Assembly (NCBI GenBank): GCA_958421945.1
Contig: CATZMZ010000003.1
Span: forward strand, 1 to 64,000
Length of the DNA: 64,000 nt
From: an uncultured Eubacteriales bacterium
GTDB lineage: Bacteria; Bacillota; Clostridia; Christensenellales; Borkfalkiaceae
Direction of reading: 5' to 3'
In this document: piece by piece, positions 1 to 8,182 of the stretch
Position numbering within the stretch: the first letter of the stretch is position 1
Layout: every line of letters starts with the position of its first letter
Made by a program: the position numbers and the translations under genes
Notes under the pieces: generated by a model
Seen by the model: only the letters and a program-made list of their open reading frames with translations
The model's database searches: none
Told to the model about the DNA's origin: nothing

Positions 1-216
1 TGCGGTCCTTGCCGTATGGTAGGTCCGATCGTATCGGAAATCGCAAATGAGCGAAACGATGTTAAAGTCGGCAAAATCAATGTTGATGAACAGCCGGAAC
101 TTGCAGCACAGTTTCAGGTAATGAGCATTTCGATGCTCGCTGTAATCAAAAACGGGAAACTCGAAAATAAGGTTGTTGGCTACAGACCGAAAGAGCAAAT
201 TGAAGCAATGCTGTAA
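1..216 (+). CDS. trxA: thioredoxin, C-terminal part (5' end outside window)
   Basis: The window opens inside the gene, in frame at the redox motif CGPC (residues encoded at 1-12), so only the active site and the following 60-odd residues are present. The motif CGPCRMVGP, the segment DVKVGKINVDEQPELAAQF and the partly conserved MSISML region (cis-Pro normally lies here) are typical of thioredoxin, the cytosolic disulfide reductase that is reduced by thioredoxin reductase. The usual cis-Pro position reads SML rather than TPT-like, so the exact subfamily is less certain. The gene ends 9 nt before a truncated rhodanese gene, with which it probably formed an operon. Confidence 0.85.
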   Translation, partial: CGPCRMVGPIVSEIANERNDVKVGKINVDEQPELAAQFQVMSISMLAVIKNGKLENKVVGYRPKEQIEAML

Positions 217-225
217 GGAGAAAAA

Positions 226-309
226 GATGGGACTGTTTAATTTCTTCCATAGCACCGCCGACATCAACACCGGTGTTGCGGAATACGAAACAAATGTCGG
301 TGCTGTATG
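226..309 (+). pseudogene. rhodanese-like protein, truncated after 27 codons
   Basis: A ribosome-binding site (aaggag) precedes an ATG whose product begins MGLFNFFHSTADINTGVAEY and then stops at 307-309. This start is the typical N-terminus of single-domain rhodanese-like proteins, which normally continue with a LLDVRTPEEY-type motif and a catalytic Cys for sulfur transfer. All of that is missing. The following sequence is unrelated and contains an HTH remnant on the opposite strand, so the gene was cut by the event that introduced the accessory region to its right. Recognition rests on the short N-terminus only. Confidence 0.6.
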
Positions 310-326
310 AAGGCATTGCTTAATAA

Positions 327-531
327 TTTTATTCCGCGAAACTCACCTGCTCGACTCATAATTATGGGATAGTCTATCGATAAATCCCGAACGCGTCGAT
401 ACCCCGTCGATATGCCGATATTCAGTTCACCCGATATTTCCTGCGCGGTATGTACTTTATTGTCCGCAAGAAATACCAGTATGTCGTTTTGTATATACCT
501 GCTTCTCTTTTTTCCCCTTCGCTTTTTATCC
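327..531 (-). pseudogene. helix-turn-helix regulator fragment
   Basis: Reading the minus strand gives an open stretch without a start codon that contains YIQNDILVFLADNKVHTAQE followed by ISGELNIGISTGYRRVRDLS and then IDYPIIMS. This has the pattern of a winged helix-turn-helix N-terminus (DeoR/WYL-like: an 'increase-escape' helix, then the recognition helix with YRRVRDL). An in-frame TAA lies upstream at 537-539 and the similarity ends at about 327 beside the truncated rhodanese, so both ends are missing. It is probably left over from the insertion or deletion that formed the junction. No function is claimed. Confidence 0.4.
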
Positions 532-592
532 CTATATTACGCCGTCAGATTGTTCAACGTATGAACATTCGCTAATTATTTTTTCGTATACG

Positions 593-628
593 AAAAAAGC
601 CGAACAATCCCCCTCGGAATTATTCGAC
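593..628 (-). terminator. rho-independent terminator of the large minus-strand operon
   Basis: On the minus strand a 10-bp stem (599-608 pairing with 619-628, with G-T wobbles) and a 10-nt loop are followed directly by six T residues (593-598). The T run is itself one arm of a perfect 20-bp palindrome at 579-598. It lies just after the uxuA remnant and is the first convincing stop signal downstream of 21,774. Confidence 0.65.
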
Positions 629-648
629 TTTTTCTGTATTTAATTCTT

Positions 649-1214
649 TTATCGTCTTGTTAAAAGTTCATTTCCTATTAAAAAATACACGAGGTTATCG
701 AACAGTTTTCCGTGAGTCATTCCCTCGTATTCTTTGAGCAGTCCGTTAAGCTCCTCGCTCGTATAGCTCTCGTCCCAACCGAGGAGGCGCAGATTTATTT
801 TATCGAGTTTATTGAAATCTTCTTCGCTATATGAAAGAGAGGTCGAGCCGTCCTCGTGTTTATAGTAGAGGTTTGTCCTGAACCAATCGAACACGGGCAT
901 AAAGTTATAACAGATACACTTTACCCCTGCATTGCCGCAGTTGATTATGTTCTGTCTGTAATTTTCTTTCAGCTTATCGCGGGAAGGCTTGCCGAGCTTT
1001 ATGTCCTCGTGTACGGGAACGCTATCTATTACTTCCATTTTCAGTCCCGCGGCGTTTGCAAGGGATTTTAATCTCAATAATTTATCAAGCTCCCATACCT
1101 CGCCCACGGGCGTGTCGTACACGGCGATCACTACTCCCGTCATTCCCTGTATTTGCTTTATGTAATTCAGGGGAATACAATCTTTTCCCCGTACCAGCGA
1201 AACGTCAACTTCAT
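649..1214 (-). pseudogene. uxuA: mannonate dehydratase, frameshifted and 3'-truncated
   Basis: UxuA converts D-mannonate to 2-keto-3-deoxygluconate in glucuronate breakdown. The ATG at 1214 overlaps the stop of the esterase gene by one base and encodes MKLTFRWYGE, the usual UxuA start. The frame then breaks in an A run (1183-1186 on the plus strand) and resumes one base short as CIPLNYIKQIQGMTGVVIAV. The conserved core follows: YDTPVGEVW, SVPVHEDIKLG and VKCICYNFMPVFDW. It stops at 649 after about 185 codons, whereas the family has 350-400, so the metal-binding C-terminal half is absent. It cannot be functional as it stands. A second uxuA elsewhere would be needed for uronate use. Confidence 0.85.
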
Positions 1215-1855
1215 TATTTGTTTATCACATTCCTAAAAGTTTTAAGCCATTCATCCGCTATAAGTTTTGCTCCTGCAACGTCAGGATGAATTCCGTCGTA
1301 TAAATACTTTTCCGCGCCGAACTTTTCGGCCGCAAGATCAAATTTATTCTGCAATTCAACGAATGCAAGTCCGTAATCACCCGCAAGCTTTTTTACAATT
1401 TTTGCATATTCTTTTACTCTTTGAAAAAAATCATATCTTTCTGCGGTTGCAGAACCTTTAAGATAAAACGGTTCTAATAAAATAATCTTTATGTCAGGAA
1501 AACGTTTGACAGTGTCTTCGATAATCATCCTGTAAAATTTTTCATAGGTTTCGATATCAACGCCATTTGCCAATCCGTTTGGTTTTAAATCATGCCAAAC
1601 GTCATTTATGCCTATCAGAATACTTAAAACGTCGGGTTCGCAATTCCATACGTCCCTCTTAATTCTCGCGTAAAGATCAACAACCCTGTTCCCACCGATT
1701 CCGTTATTGATTATATCGTAACGATTAGGATTTTCTGCAAACAGTTCACCCGCAATAAAAAACGGGTAACCGAATCCATAACTGCGTACTCCGGAATTTG
1801 GTTCTCTGATTCTGTCCATATCCGTTACCGAATCTCCGTATAGAACTATTTTCAT
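1214..1855 (-). CDS. SGNH/GDSL-family hydrolase (carbohydrate esterase type)
   Basis: This 213-residue protein starts MKIVLYGDSVTDM, with the block I nucleophile Ser in GDSVTD. It has the block II/III elements NNGIGGNRV and LIGINDVWHD (Asn of the oxyanion hole), and it ends with the block V Asp-x-x-His pair in DGIHPDVAG. That layout matches SGNH esterases that remove acetyl groups from plant polysaccharides. There is no signal peptide, so it should act in the cytoplasm on imported oligosaccharides. It has a good ribosome-binding site (aggag), follows the 819-residue hydrolase by 17 nt, and its stop overlaps the uxuA start, which indicates translational coupling. The acyl group and sugar cannot be told from sequence alone. 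Confidence 0.85.
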   Translation of the reverse strand: MKIVLYGDSVTDMDRIREPNSGVRSYGFGYPFFIAGELFAENPNRYDIINNGIGGNRVVDLYARIKRDVWNCEPDVLSILIGINDVWHDLKPNGLANGVDIETYEKFYRMIIEDTVKRFPDIKIILLEPFYLKGSATAERYDFFQRVKEYAKIVKKLAGDYGLAFVELQNKFDLAAEKFGAEKYLYDGIHPDVAGAKLIADEWLKTFRNVINK

Positions 1856-1872
1856 AAGTTTCTCCTAAATAT

Positions 1873-4332
1873 TTATTTTTCCCCGACGTATAACTTTGGA
1901 TAAGACTGAAATCCGTATTTTCCTATTACGCCGAAATGAGATATAGGATCTCTTTTTTCAAGAACGAGCGTCGGTGATAAAACGACCTCGAAATAATTAT
2001 CGCCGCGCGTCGTATACCCTCCTACGCCGAAAAGAAATGGTTCTCCTATCCTTTCCCCGACAAGCTTACCGTTCACCGTCAGTTCAACGGGAAATAAACT
2101 TCTTCCGAAATCTATATACAGATTTTTTCCTTCCTCCATATAGAATTTACCCGAAATTTTTATTTTACCTGAAAACCCCGGCTTCTCGCAAGCGTCAGCT
2201 ATATCGAGCAACTTCTCCGTTTTTTTATAAAATTGCCATTCGTCAAAAGGATATTCGGAAATATAGTAATCTAATTCGTGATTAACTTCGCCTATAAAAC
2301 GTAAAGAAAACTTTTGCGTTTTTCTTGCTTCGTTGCCAACCGTTAAAACAACGGCTTGCCCCGAACGCAGTTCTATGGGAATACCTTTCTCGGCAGAACC
2401 TGAATATTCCGCTCCCGAAGCAAAGTCTTTTGCTTCATAATAACCGAATCTCTCGGTAAAAAGTTTATTTTCTATCGCCGATAAACCTTCATTAAAAACA
2501 AAATAACGGGTTTCTCCGTTTTTTATGTACTCGTATATTCTCAAATTTTTATCAGACTTTTCTAACCGATAAGAAACATTCTGACGAAGTTTTTCTAAAA
2601 ACTTTTGTTCTTTTTTCAGATCGGATTTATTCACCATAACCCAAGCGTCGGAACACTTTTCTAATTTCTTCTTTAATTCGGGCTTAAAATATTTTCTATA
2701 CGGAACGATAAGCATAGCGTAATCGGCGTATTTCGTATGCACTCCGCGTTCGTCTGCATATTCTATATCGTACTCCGGAACAACATCGAAATTTATTTGT
2801 CTTTCGGTAAGATATTTACATACTTCGTCTATCGCAAGAAACGGAAGTCCGCTCCATTCCGCGTCCGCATGGTAAAGAACCGCCGCGTTTACCGTCGTTT
2901 GTCCGCCCGTAAAAATTTCACATAATTCAGACGTATATTTCATAAGAGTCCCGAAAGCCGTGAACGACGGATTTTTGCCTCCCTCATAAAAATACGGAGG
3001 AGAATCCTCATCGTTTTCTTTACAATTAAATGCATGAGGAATAAAATTATTTATCCCTCTGGAAATCATGAAATCTACCAGCCACTTCATTTCCGTTATC
3101 GTCTCGCCCCAACCGAACGCCCCGAATATTTCGCATAACGCTTTTCCGTTTTTTCTCTTATCCGCACGAGCCGCGGACGAAGCGAGTTTAGGTAGGGTAA
3201 AATTATAGAAAGTGCTGTTAAGATAATGAGGATATCTGTAATAAGAGTATACGGCGTTAGAATACCCCTTTCGCAGCTGTCTGTAAACGACGTCTATTCC
3301 CGCAAAATCTAGTCCGTTCATCGCCCTGAAATAATGTCCCGCGCTGCAACAGGTACGCGTATGCGCCCCCTCGTCCTCTATTATGTGTCCCGCGTACAAC
3401 ACGCCTTTCTCTCTGCACCACTCGCCGATTTTTCCGCTGAAATTCTTTGAATATTCTTCGGTAATAAAATCCATATACCGCACGCGGAATCCGGCGCATT
3501 CGTCGTTCTTAAAATCATACCATAAAGAAAAAATCAATCTTTTATCTTTTTCGTTAAGTTCGGAAAAAAGCGAATCTTTATAAGGGTATGCGGCGTTGAA
3601 TATTCCTAAATTACGAAATTTTCTTTCGACAAACATAAGGCTTTCGTCAGCCGTGCCGTTTCCGAACCTCGGCTCGTCCGAAAAAAAGCCCGCGAACGTC
3701 TTACCGAAATATTCCTTAAAATGCTCGAAATGAGGCTGATATATTTCATCTATCATAAGCTGCGTCGACTGCGGATTAAGACAATCCACAAAATTATAGT
3801 CGGCGGTTAAATGCGAAGTATACGTCGCCAGAATTCTGAAATGCCCTTTCGGCACGTCTATATATAAAATATCGTCCTTAACCCGTTCGGTAACGTCTTT
3901 GCCGGACTCAAACACAAGACGATTATTCTTGCCTACCTTAAAAATAGCGGCAGATACCAAACGTTCCTCTTTTCCGTAAGTTTTGAGAAGAAATTTAGCG
4001 CAGTTTACTGGACCGATCGCATCCGTCTCGGTAACTATTATATTTTTTTGCCAGAGATCTCTGCATTCCTCTATTTTTCCGTTCGCTCTGCCGCTGGGAT
4101 AGTGTACGTCGTCGAGAAGCCATACCGTCATCCGACGTTTTTCTGCTTCGCGGAGAATAAAACCGAAATCGTCCCACCACCCCTCTTTGCAAAAAGAGGG
4201 GTGGGGTCTTGATTCTACGCAAAATGAGGAGATTCCGCTTTCCTTTATTTTTTCTATTTCCGAAAGAATTCTCTCGCGAGGTTCTCCGTGAACCCATAAG
4301 AAAGGAAATATTTTATCGACTTTTTTATTCAT
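1873..4332 (-). CDS. large glycoside hydrolase, GH106/rhamnosidase-like architecture
   Basis: This 819-residue protein has no signal peptide and is predicted cytoplasmic. The N-terminal half reads as a (beta/alpha)8 barrel: FPFLWVHGE, SFCVESRPHPSF, GWWDDFGFILREAEKRRMTV and WLLDDVHYPSGRANG, followed by FFSDEPRFGN with a candidate catalytic Glu and AGHIIEDEGAHTRTCCSAGH. The C-terminal 200 residues contain a jelly-roll like segment (GKFYMEEGKNLYIDFGRSLF). The arrangement resembles alpha-L-rhamnosidase GH106 and related unassigned barrels, which commonly have the WLLDD and FSDEP motifs, but I cannot fix the family. It lies in the polysaccharide operon 13 nt after the Big_2 lipoprotein gene. A 12-bp hairpin (4177-4204) is embedded in the codons for PSFCKEGWW. 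Confidence 0.65.
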   Translation of the reverse strand: MNKKVDKIFPFLWVHGEPRERILSEIEKIKESGISSFCVESRPHPSFCKEGWWDDFGFILREAEKRRMTVWLLDDVHYPSGRANGKIEECRDLWQKNIIVTETDAIGPVNCAKFLLKTYGKEERLVSAAIFKVGKNNRLVFESGKDVTERVKDDILYIDVPKGHFRILATYTSHLTADYNFVDCLNPQSTQLMIDEIYQPHFEHFKEYFGKTFAGFFSDEPRFGNGTADESLMFVERKFRNLGIFNAAYPYKDSLFSELNEKDKRLIFSLWYDFKNDECAGFRVRYMDFITEEYSKNFSGKIGEWCREKGVLYAGHIIEDEGAHTRTCCSAGHYFRAMNGLDFAGIDVVYRQLRKGYSNAVYSYYRYPHYLNSTFYNFTLPKLASSAARADKRKNGKALCEIFGAFGWGETITEMKWLVDFMISRGINNFIPHAFNCKENDEDSPPYFYEGGKNPSFTAFGTLMKYTSELCEIFTGGQTTVNAAVLYHADAEWSGLPFLAIDEVCKYLTERQINFDVVPEYDIEYADERGVHTKYADYAMLIVPYRKYFKPELKKKLEKCSDAWVMVNKSDLKKEQKFLEKLRQNVSYRLEKSDKNLRIYEYIKNGETRYFVFNEGLSAIENKLFTERFGYYEAKDFASGAEYSGSAEKGIPIELRSGQAVVLTVGNEARKTQKFSLRFIGEVNHELDYYISEYPFDEWQFYKKTEKLLDIADACEKPGFSGKIKISGKFYMEEGKNLYIDFGRSLFPVELTVNGKLVGERIGEPFLFGVGGYTTRGDNYFEVVLSPTLVLEKRDPISHFGVIGKYGFQSYPKLYVGEK

Positions 4333-4345
4333 TTCTCTGTCAATT

Positions 4346-6277
4346 TCACAATCCGCGTTTAAGCGTTACATTTTTTATTACGGAAGGCAATTCGTTTACG
4401 GTTTTTTCCCAATTTACAAAAGACGCAGGAAGAGTTATATCCTTTAATTCACCTACGGTGCTTAAAACGGTAAAGCCGTCGGGCATTTTTCCGTCGCTGC
4501 TTGTCATATACAGTTTTCCCGCCTGATCTTCTACGGAAGATACGACGTACACATTTTTAAGCGGGCTTATTCCCTGATTATATGCTCTGAATATAAAGAG
4601 GTTAGAATAAATCTGCTTAAAATTCCCCAAATCGCTTACGTCGATGATAACGTTTTCGGATCTTCCGGAGGTCATCGAGCCGCCGTATAAAAATACATAG
4701 GCAGCCTGTATCACGGTATTAGGCAAAGTATCTCTGTTCGTAAAAGAAAATTTACAATCCTTTATCGTTCCGTGATAGAATCCGAATAACCCCGGTTCGG
4801 TTCCGCTTCGTCTCACTCTCGTCGCCTTTACCATTACGTCATCGCCGAGTTTATCGAACTCGGTAACGCTACCGAAAGCTTCTTCGTAAGACTGAAACGA
4901 TATATTATCCAACGTCAAATTTTTTACTACGCCGTATTTGCCTAAAAAGCCAACAAAGTTGGTGTTGCCGTGCGCCTCTTTATTGATAATCCTCAAATCC
5001 GCGCCGAACATAAGCTTCGCGTTACTTATCTTGTAACCGTTTCCATCCAAAGTCCCCTGAAAAGCCTGCTCCGATTTTTCGGCGACCGTCGCGAGCACGT
5101 TGTTAAGAGCCTCGCCGTTAAGTCCCGTTTTTCTGAACTCTTCATAAGATATTCCATACTCGTTGCCCGTCCCGAACATTTCCTTCCAGACAGGCGAAAG
5201 AACGGTAGTTTTTTGAGATTCTGCCACTGCGTTGTCGTTTATTTTGGAGCACGCCAAGGGTATCCAAATTTCTCCTTTATAATCCACGTCGCGAGTGAGA
5301 ATATAATAGGAATCTTTACCCCACGCCGTTTTATTCACCCCTCTCGCAAACGCTAAAGCCAGCATATCGAAATCCTTTTTGGAATTCATAGCTGTCTTTA
5401 CAGACACGGATGAAACGTCTTTCGCAATTATTTCTCCTTCGGCATTCTTATAGTTTACCGTAATTTCCGCTCTTCCGGCCTTTTTCCCTCCTACGATTCT
5501 GCCTTCTCTAACTATCGCAACATCCTCGTCCGAACTCACAAAATCTATATTCTCAAAACTATCGAGTTTGCGTTCACCGTTTTCGTCTACAACGTAAATC
5601 GAAAAGCCGCAAGACGAACCGTTTTCGTTTCCGTTCCCTGCGTAAGTTACGGAAGTAGCGATAACGTCGTTTTCCTTTTGAAAAGCCAAAGAAAGAAGTT
5701 CTATAACGTCTATTTCGACAGAATCGGAATATTCCTCTCCGCCGTACGAACAGCGTGCCGTCACGACAGCTTTTCCGACGTTTTTACCTTCTATTTTACC
5801 GTCGTGAACGGAAAGCACTTTCTCATCGTCGGAGTACCATCGGATTTCGCCGTCGGGCAGCTCTTTCTCGTAAATTCCTATCTTAAATATCGCTTTTATA
5901 TCAAGAGAAAAGCCTTTATAAATCGAAAATTTCTTTGCGTCTATTTTAAGCGACGGCACGCCTTTCGCCTCATTCGTGACTGTAACGCGGCAAACGTATT
6001 CGGCATTTCCGAATACGGCGGTTATTTCGGCTACGCCTTCTTTTATACCGCTTACTCTTCCGCTTTTAATCGTCGCAACGCTTTCGTCGGAACTCTTCCA
6101 TATAACGCTGTCGTCGCCGCCTTCGAGTTCGAGAACGTATTCCTCTCCTTTTGCGATTGTTATCTCGTCTTTATTGAGCTTAACCGTTTTGCAACCGCAG
6201 AGAAACGCTGCCAAAAAGCACAGCAACGCCGCGGCTACTAATATCGAAGCTATAATCTTAACGTTGTTTTTTTTCAT
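4346..6277 (-). CDS. lipoprotein with Big_2 Ig-like repeats and a beta-helix-like C-terminal domain
   Basis: This 643-residue surface protein has a type II signal peptide with lipobox FLCGC (Cys about residue 29). Three Ig-like Big_2 type repeats follow (for example EITIAKGEEYVLELEGGDDS, SVIWKSSDESVATI and GRVSGIKEGVAEITAVF). From about residue 295 comes a roughly 340-residue domain beginning KKDFDMLALAFARGVN and containing FQGTLDGNGYKISNAKLMFG and GVVKNLTLDNISFQ. Such repeating short strands are typical of GLUG-like or pectate-lyase-like beta-helices. The same domain occurs twice in the 1176-residue protein of this operon. A role in holding polysaccharide at the cell surface is inferred, since no catalytic motif is recognisable. 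The gene is 3 nt from the upstream DUF4838 gene. Confidence 0.7.
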   Translation of the reverse strand: MKKNNVKIIASILVAAALLCFLAAFLCGCKTVKLNKDEITIAKGEEYVLELEGGDDSVIWKSSDESVATIKSGRVSGIKEGVAEITAVFGNAEYVCRVTVTNEAKGVPSLKIDAKKFSIYKGFSLDIKAIFKIGIYEKELPDGEIRWYSDDEKVLSVHDGKIEGKNVGKAVVTARCSYGGEEYSDSVEIDVIELLSLAFQKENDVIATSVTYAGNGNENGSSCGFSIYVVDENGERKLDSFENIDFVSSDEDVAIVREGRIVGGKKAGRAEITVNYKNAEGEIIAKDVSSVSVKTAMNSKKDFDMLALAFARGVNKTAWGKDSYYILTRDVDYKGEIWIPLACSKINDNAVAESQKTTVLSPVWKEMFGTGNEYGISYEEFRKTGLNGEALNNVLATVAEKSEQAFQGTLDGNGYKISNAKLMFGADLRIINKEAHGNTNFVGFLGKYGVVKNLTLDNISFQSYEEAFGSVTEFDKLGDDVMVKATRVRRSGTEPGLFGFYHGTIKDCKFSFTNRDTLPNTVIQAAYVFLYGGSMTSGRSENVIIDVSDLGNFKQIYSNLFIFRAYNQGISPLKNVYVVSSVEDQAGKLYMTSSDGKMPDGFTVLSTVGELKDITLPASFVNWEKTVNELPSVIKNVTLKRGL

Positions 6278-6280
6278 TTT

Positions 6281-8173
6281 TTAGTCCTCTATTCCTGATT
6301 TTGCCCGCCAATTTGCCAAAAGATCTCTTATAAAAAAGTTCTCGCCGTACAACAGAATTTTAAATTCTAGCGTGTAGCTTTCAAAATCGTTTATCATTTT
6401 TCTGATTTCGTCCTTGCCGAAATTATCTCTGTATAAATTTACATACATAAACAACGGCATTATTTTTTCTTTTCTTACCGAAGCGGAGATTCTTTCGTAA
6501 ACTTCCGGATCGGAATCCCTGTATCTCTCCGCCTCAGTCTGAATTCCGTTAAGCAAGGAAAAAAATCTGTCTACCAACGCTTTCGGAAACGTCGTGGTAT
6601 TTATCATCCATCCGTTGGAGGTTTGCATTTTGTAGGTTAGCTCCAAAGAAGTCATCCACGTTTTATAGATGTTGTAATACTCCTTGTAAATCGGCGCGGC
6701 GGATAAGTAATTTTTCTCTATAAAATCGTTTGCGAGCTCCTCGTAAGAAAGCGAACTGTCCCACATAAGATTAGATAAACAGTAAGCTTTCAAATCAAAA
6801 AAGGGAGCAATATCCGTTACCTGATAAGCAAAGGTGTATAAAACCTCTTTTACGCCGAGTTCGTGAAAAATTTCCATATCTCTCTCAACCGCGTCGAAAT
6901 CGTTAATGGCATACATATAACCCGTTTCGTAATAGTTTACCGCGTAATTTCCCGCTTCGATGTCCGAACAGACGGCCGTCCACTGTTTATAAGTTTCATA
7001 TGCGTAAGCATTTTCGGGATCGTCAAGCGATTTATGCCTGAGCTTATTATTGATAAGCCACACGAGAACGCTCACATCCGGACGAGTGACGACTTCCTCG
7101 CAGACCGGCGAATACGTTCCGTCGTCGTTTTTTTCGACCGGTGCCTGATCGGTAGCGTAATATGCAATCGTCTTGAAATTAACTTTTCTTCCTGGCAAAT
7201 CGGTTTCTATCCATTTTTGAACTTCTTCCGCGACGATATTCATAAATACGCAGTTTATGCCGCCGTAATTTTTATATTTTCTCAACCCATCCAAACAAGA
7301 TTCGCATTCGCAATACTTAACGTTATCTTCCCATTGTAAATAATAAGTCGTTCTATCCGGTTCTTTTCTTATCGCTTCTTTAAGATTTTTTATATATTCC
7401 GCAATCATTTCCTTATTGGTGTAACAAAGCTGACTCGGATATTTACCGTCCTTTGCGTCTCTGCTAAACCAATCCGGATGTGCTTCGTAATAAATCTCCG
7501 GATTTATCATATTAAACGAATTATGTCTGGAAACCGTTTTGCTTATATTTTCGCGAGAAGTATATCTCATACGGCTACGATACGTCCTGCTTACGTTTGC
7601 GGAAAGCGTGTTAACGTACCGCCTATTGAAATCGGGAACGTCCGTTACGTTAAAGTTTTTCAGCATAATTTTATCAGGAACGTCGAAGTATATGTTTCTG
7701 TCCGAATAATAAACGTATCCTACGATTGCATTCAGGAATTTGTAAACGCCGTACACCACTCCTTCGCTTTCGTTATCGTCGTCACCGAATATATAAACGT
7801 TCTTACCCTTCGTTTCTATCTTGTATCCGGATAAACCAAGTTCCTGATTTCCCGTCTTTATACCGCTCTTTGCCAGCTCGTCGGTTTTTCCGAGAGAAAT
7901 ATACCTGTCGCCCGTTTTAAGATTCGACTCTCTTACCGTTTTTATCTCCGTTCCTGTCGCTTTCTTAAACAGCTCTTTAAGTTCGTCTGCCGCAAAAATC
8001 TCGTTATCCGTCGCATTATCGGAAATCAAAGCCACATATTCCGTTTTTCCGTTTTCGTAAAAAATATCGGATGTGTCTTTTATTATATTCCCGCTCTCCT
8101 TTGAGCAACCGCACGTTGCGGTCGCAATCAAAACCGTAAGGATAAGCGAAACCGTTTTAATGATTTTTTTCAT
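6281..8173 (-). CDS. DUF4838-family lipoprotein (alpha-glucuronidase-like)
   Basis: This 630-residue protein has a lipoprotein signal with Cys in TATCGCSKE (about residue 23). The N-terminal region (DNATDNEIFAADELKELFKK, ATGTEIKTV) matches the GH67-like domain 2 fold found in front of many glycosidases. The central part (HPDWFSRDAKDGKYPSQLCYTN, YYLQWEDNVKYCECESC, YYETGYMYAI) is the DUF4838 barrel, which has the general look of a family GH67/GH84-type enzyme. It is attached outside the membrane and sits between the giant Ig-like protein and the Big_2 protein. A glycosidase acting on a uronate-containing glycan is plausible, because uxuA ends the operon, but catalysis by DUF4838 is inference. 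Confidence 0.75.
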   Translation of the reverse strand: MKKIIKTVSLILTVLIATATCGCSKESGNIIKDTSDIFYENGKTEYVALISDNATDNEIFAADELKELFKKATGTEIKTVRESNLKTGDRYISLGKTDELAKSGIKTGNQELGLSGYKIETKGKNVYIFGDDDNESEGVVYGVYKFLNAIVGYVYYSDRNIYFDVPDKIMLKNFNVTDVPDFNRRYVNTLSANVSRTYRSRMRYTSRENISKTVSRHNSFNMINPEIYYEAHPDWFSRDAKDGKYPSQLCYTNKEMIAEYIKNLKEAIRKEPDRTTYYLQWEDNVKYCECESCLDGLRKYKNYGGINCVFMNIVAEEVQKWIETDLPGRKVNFKTIAYYATDQAPVEKNDDGTYSPVCEEVVTRPDVSVLVWLINNKLRHKSLDDPENAYAYETYKQWTAVCSDIEAGNYAVNYYETGYMYAINDFDAVERDMEIFHELGVKEVLYTFAYQVTDIAPFFDLKAYCLSNLMWDSSLSYEELANDFIEKNYLSAAPIYKEYYNIYKTWMTSLELTYKMQTSNGWMINTTTFPKALVDRFFSLLNGIQTEAERYRDSDPEVYERISASVRKEKIMPLFMYVNLYRDNFGKDEIRKMINDFESYTLEFKILLYGENFFIRDLLANWRAKSGIED

Positions 8174-8182
8174 TCAGTCCTC

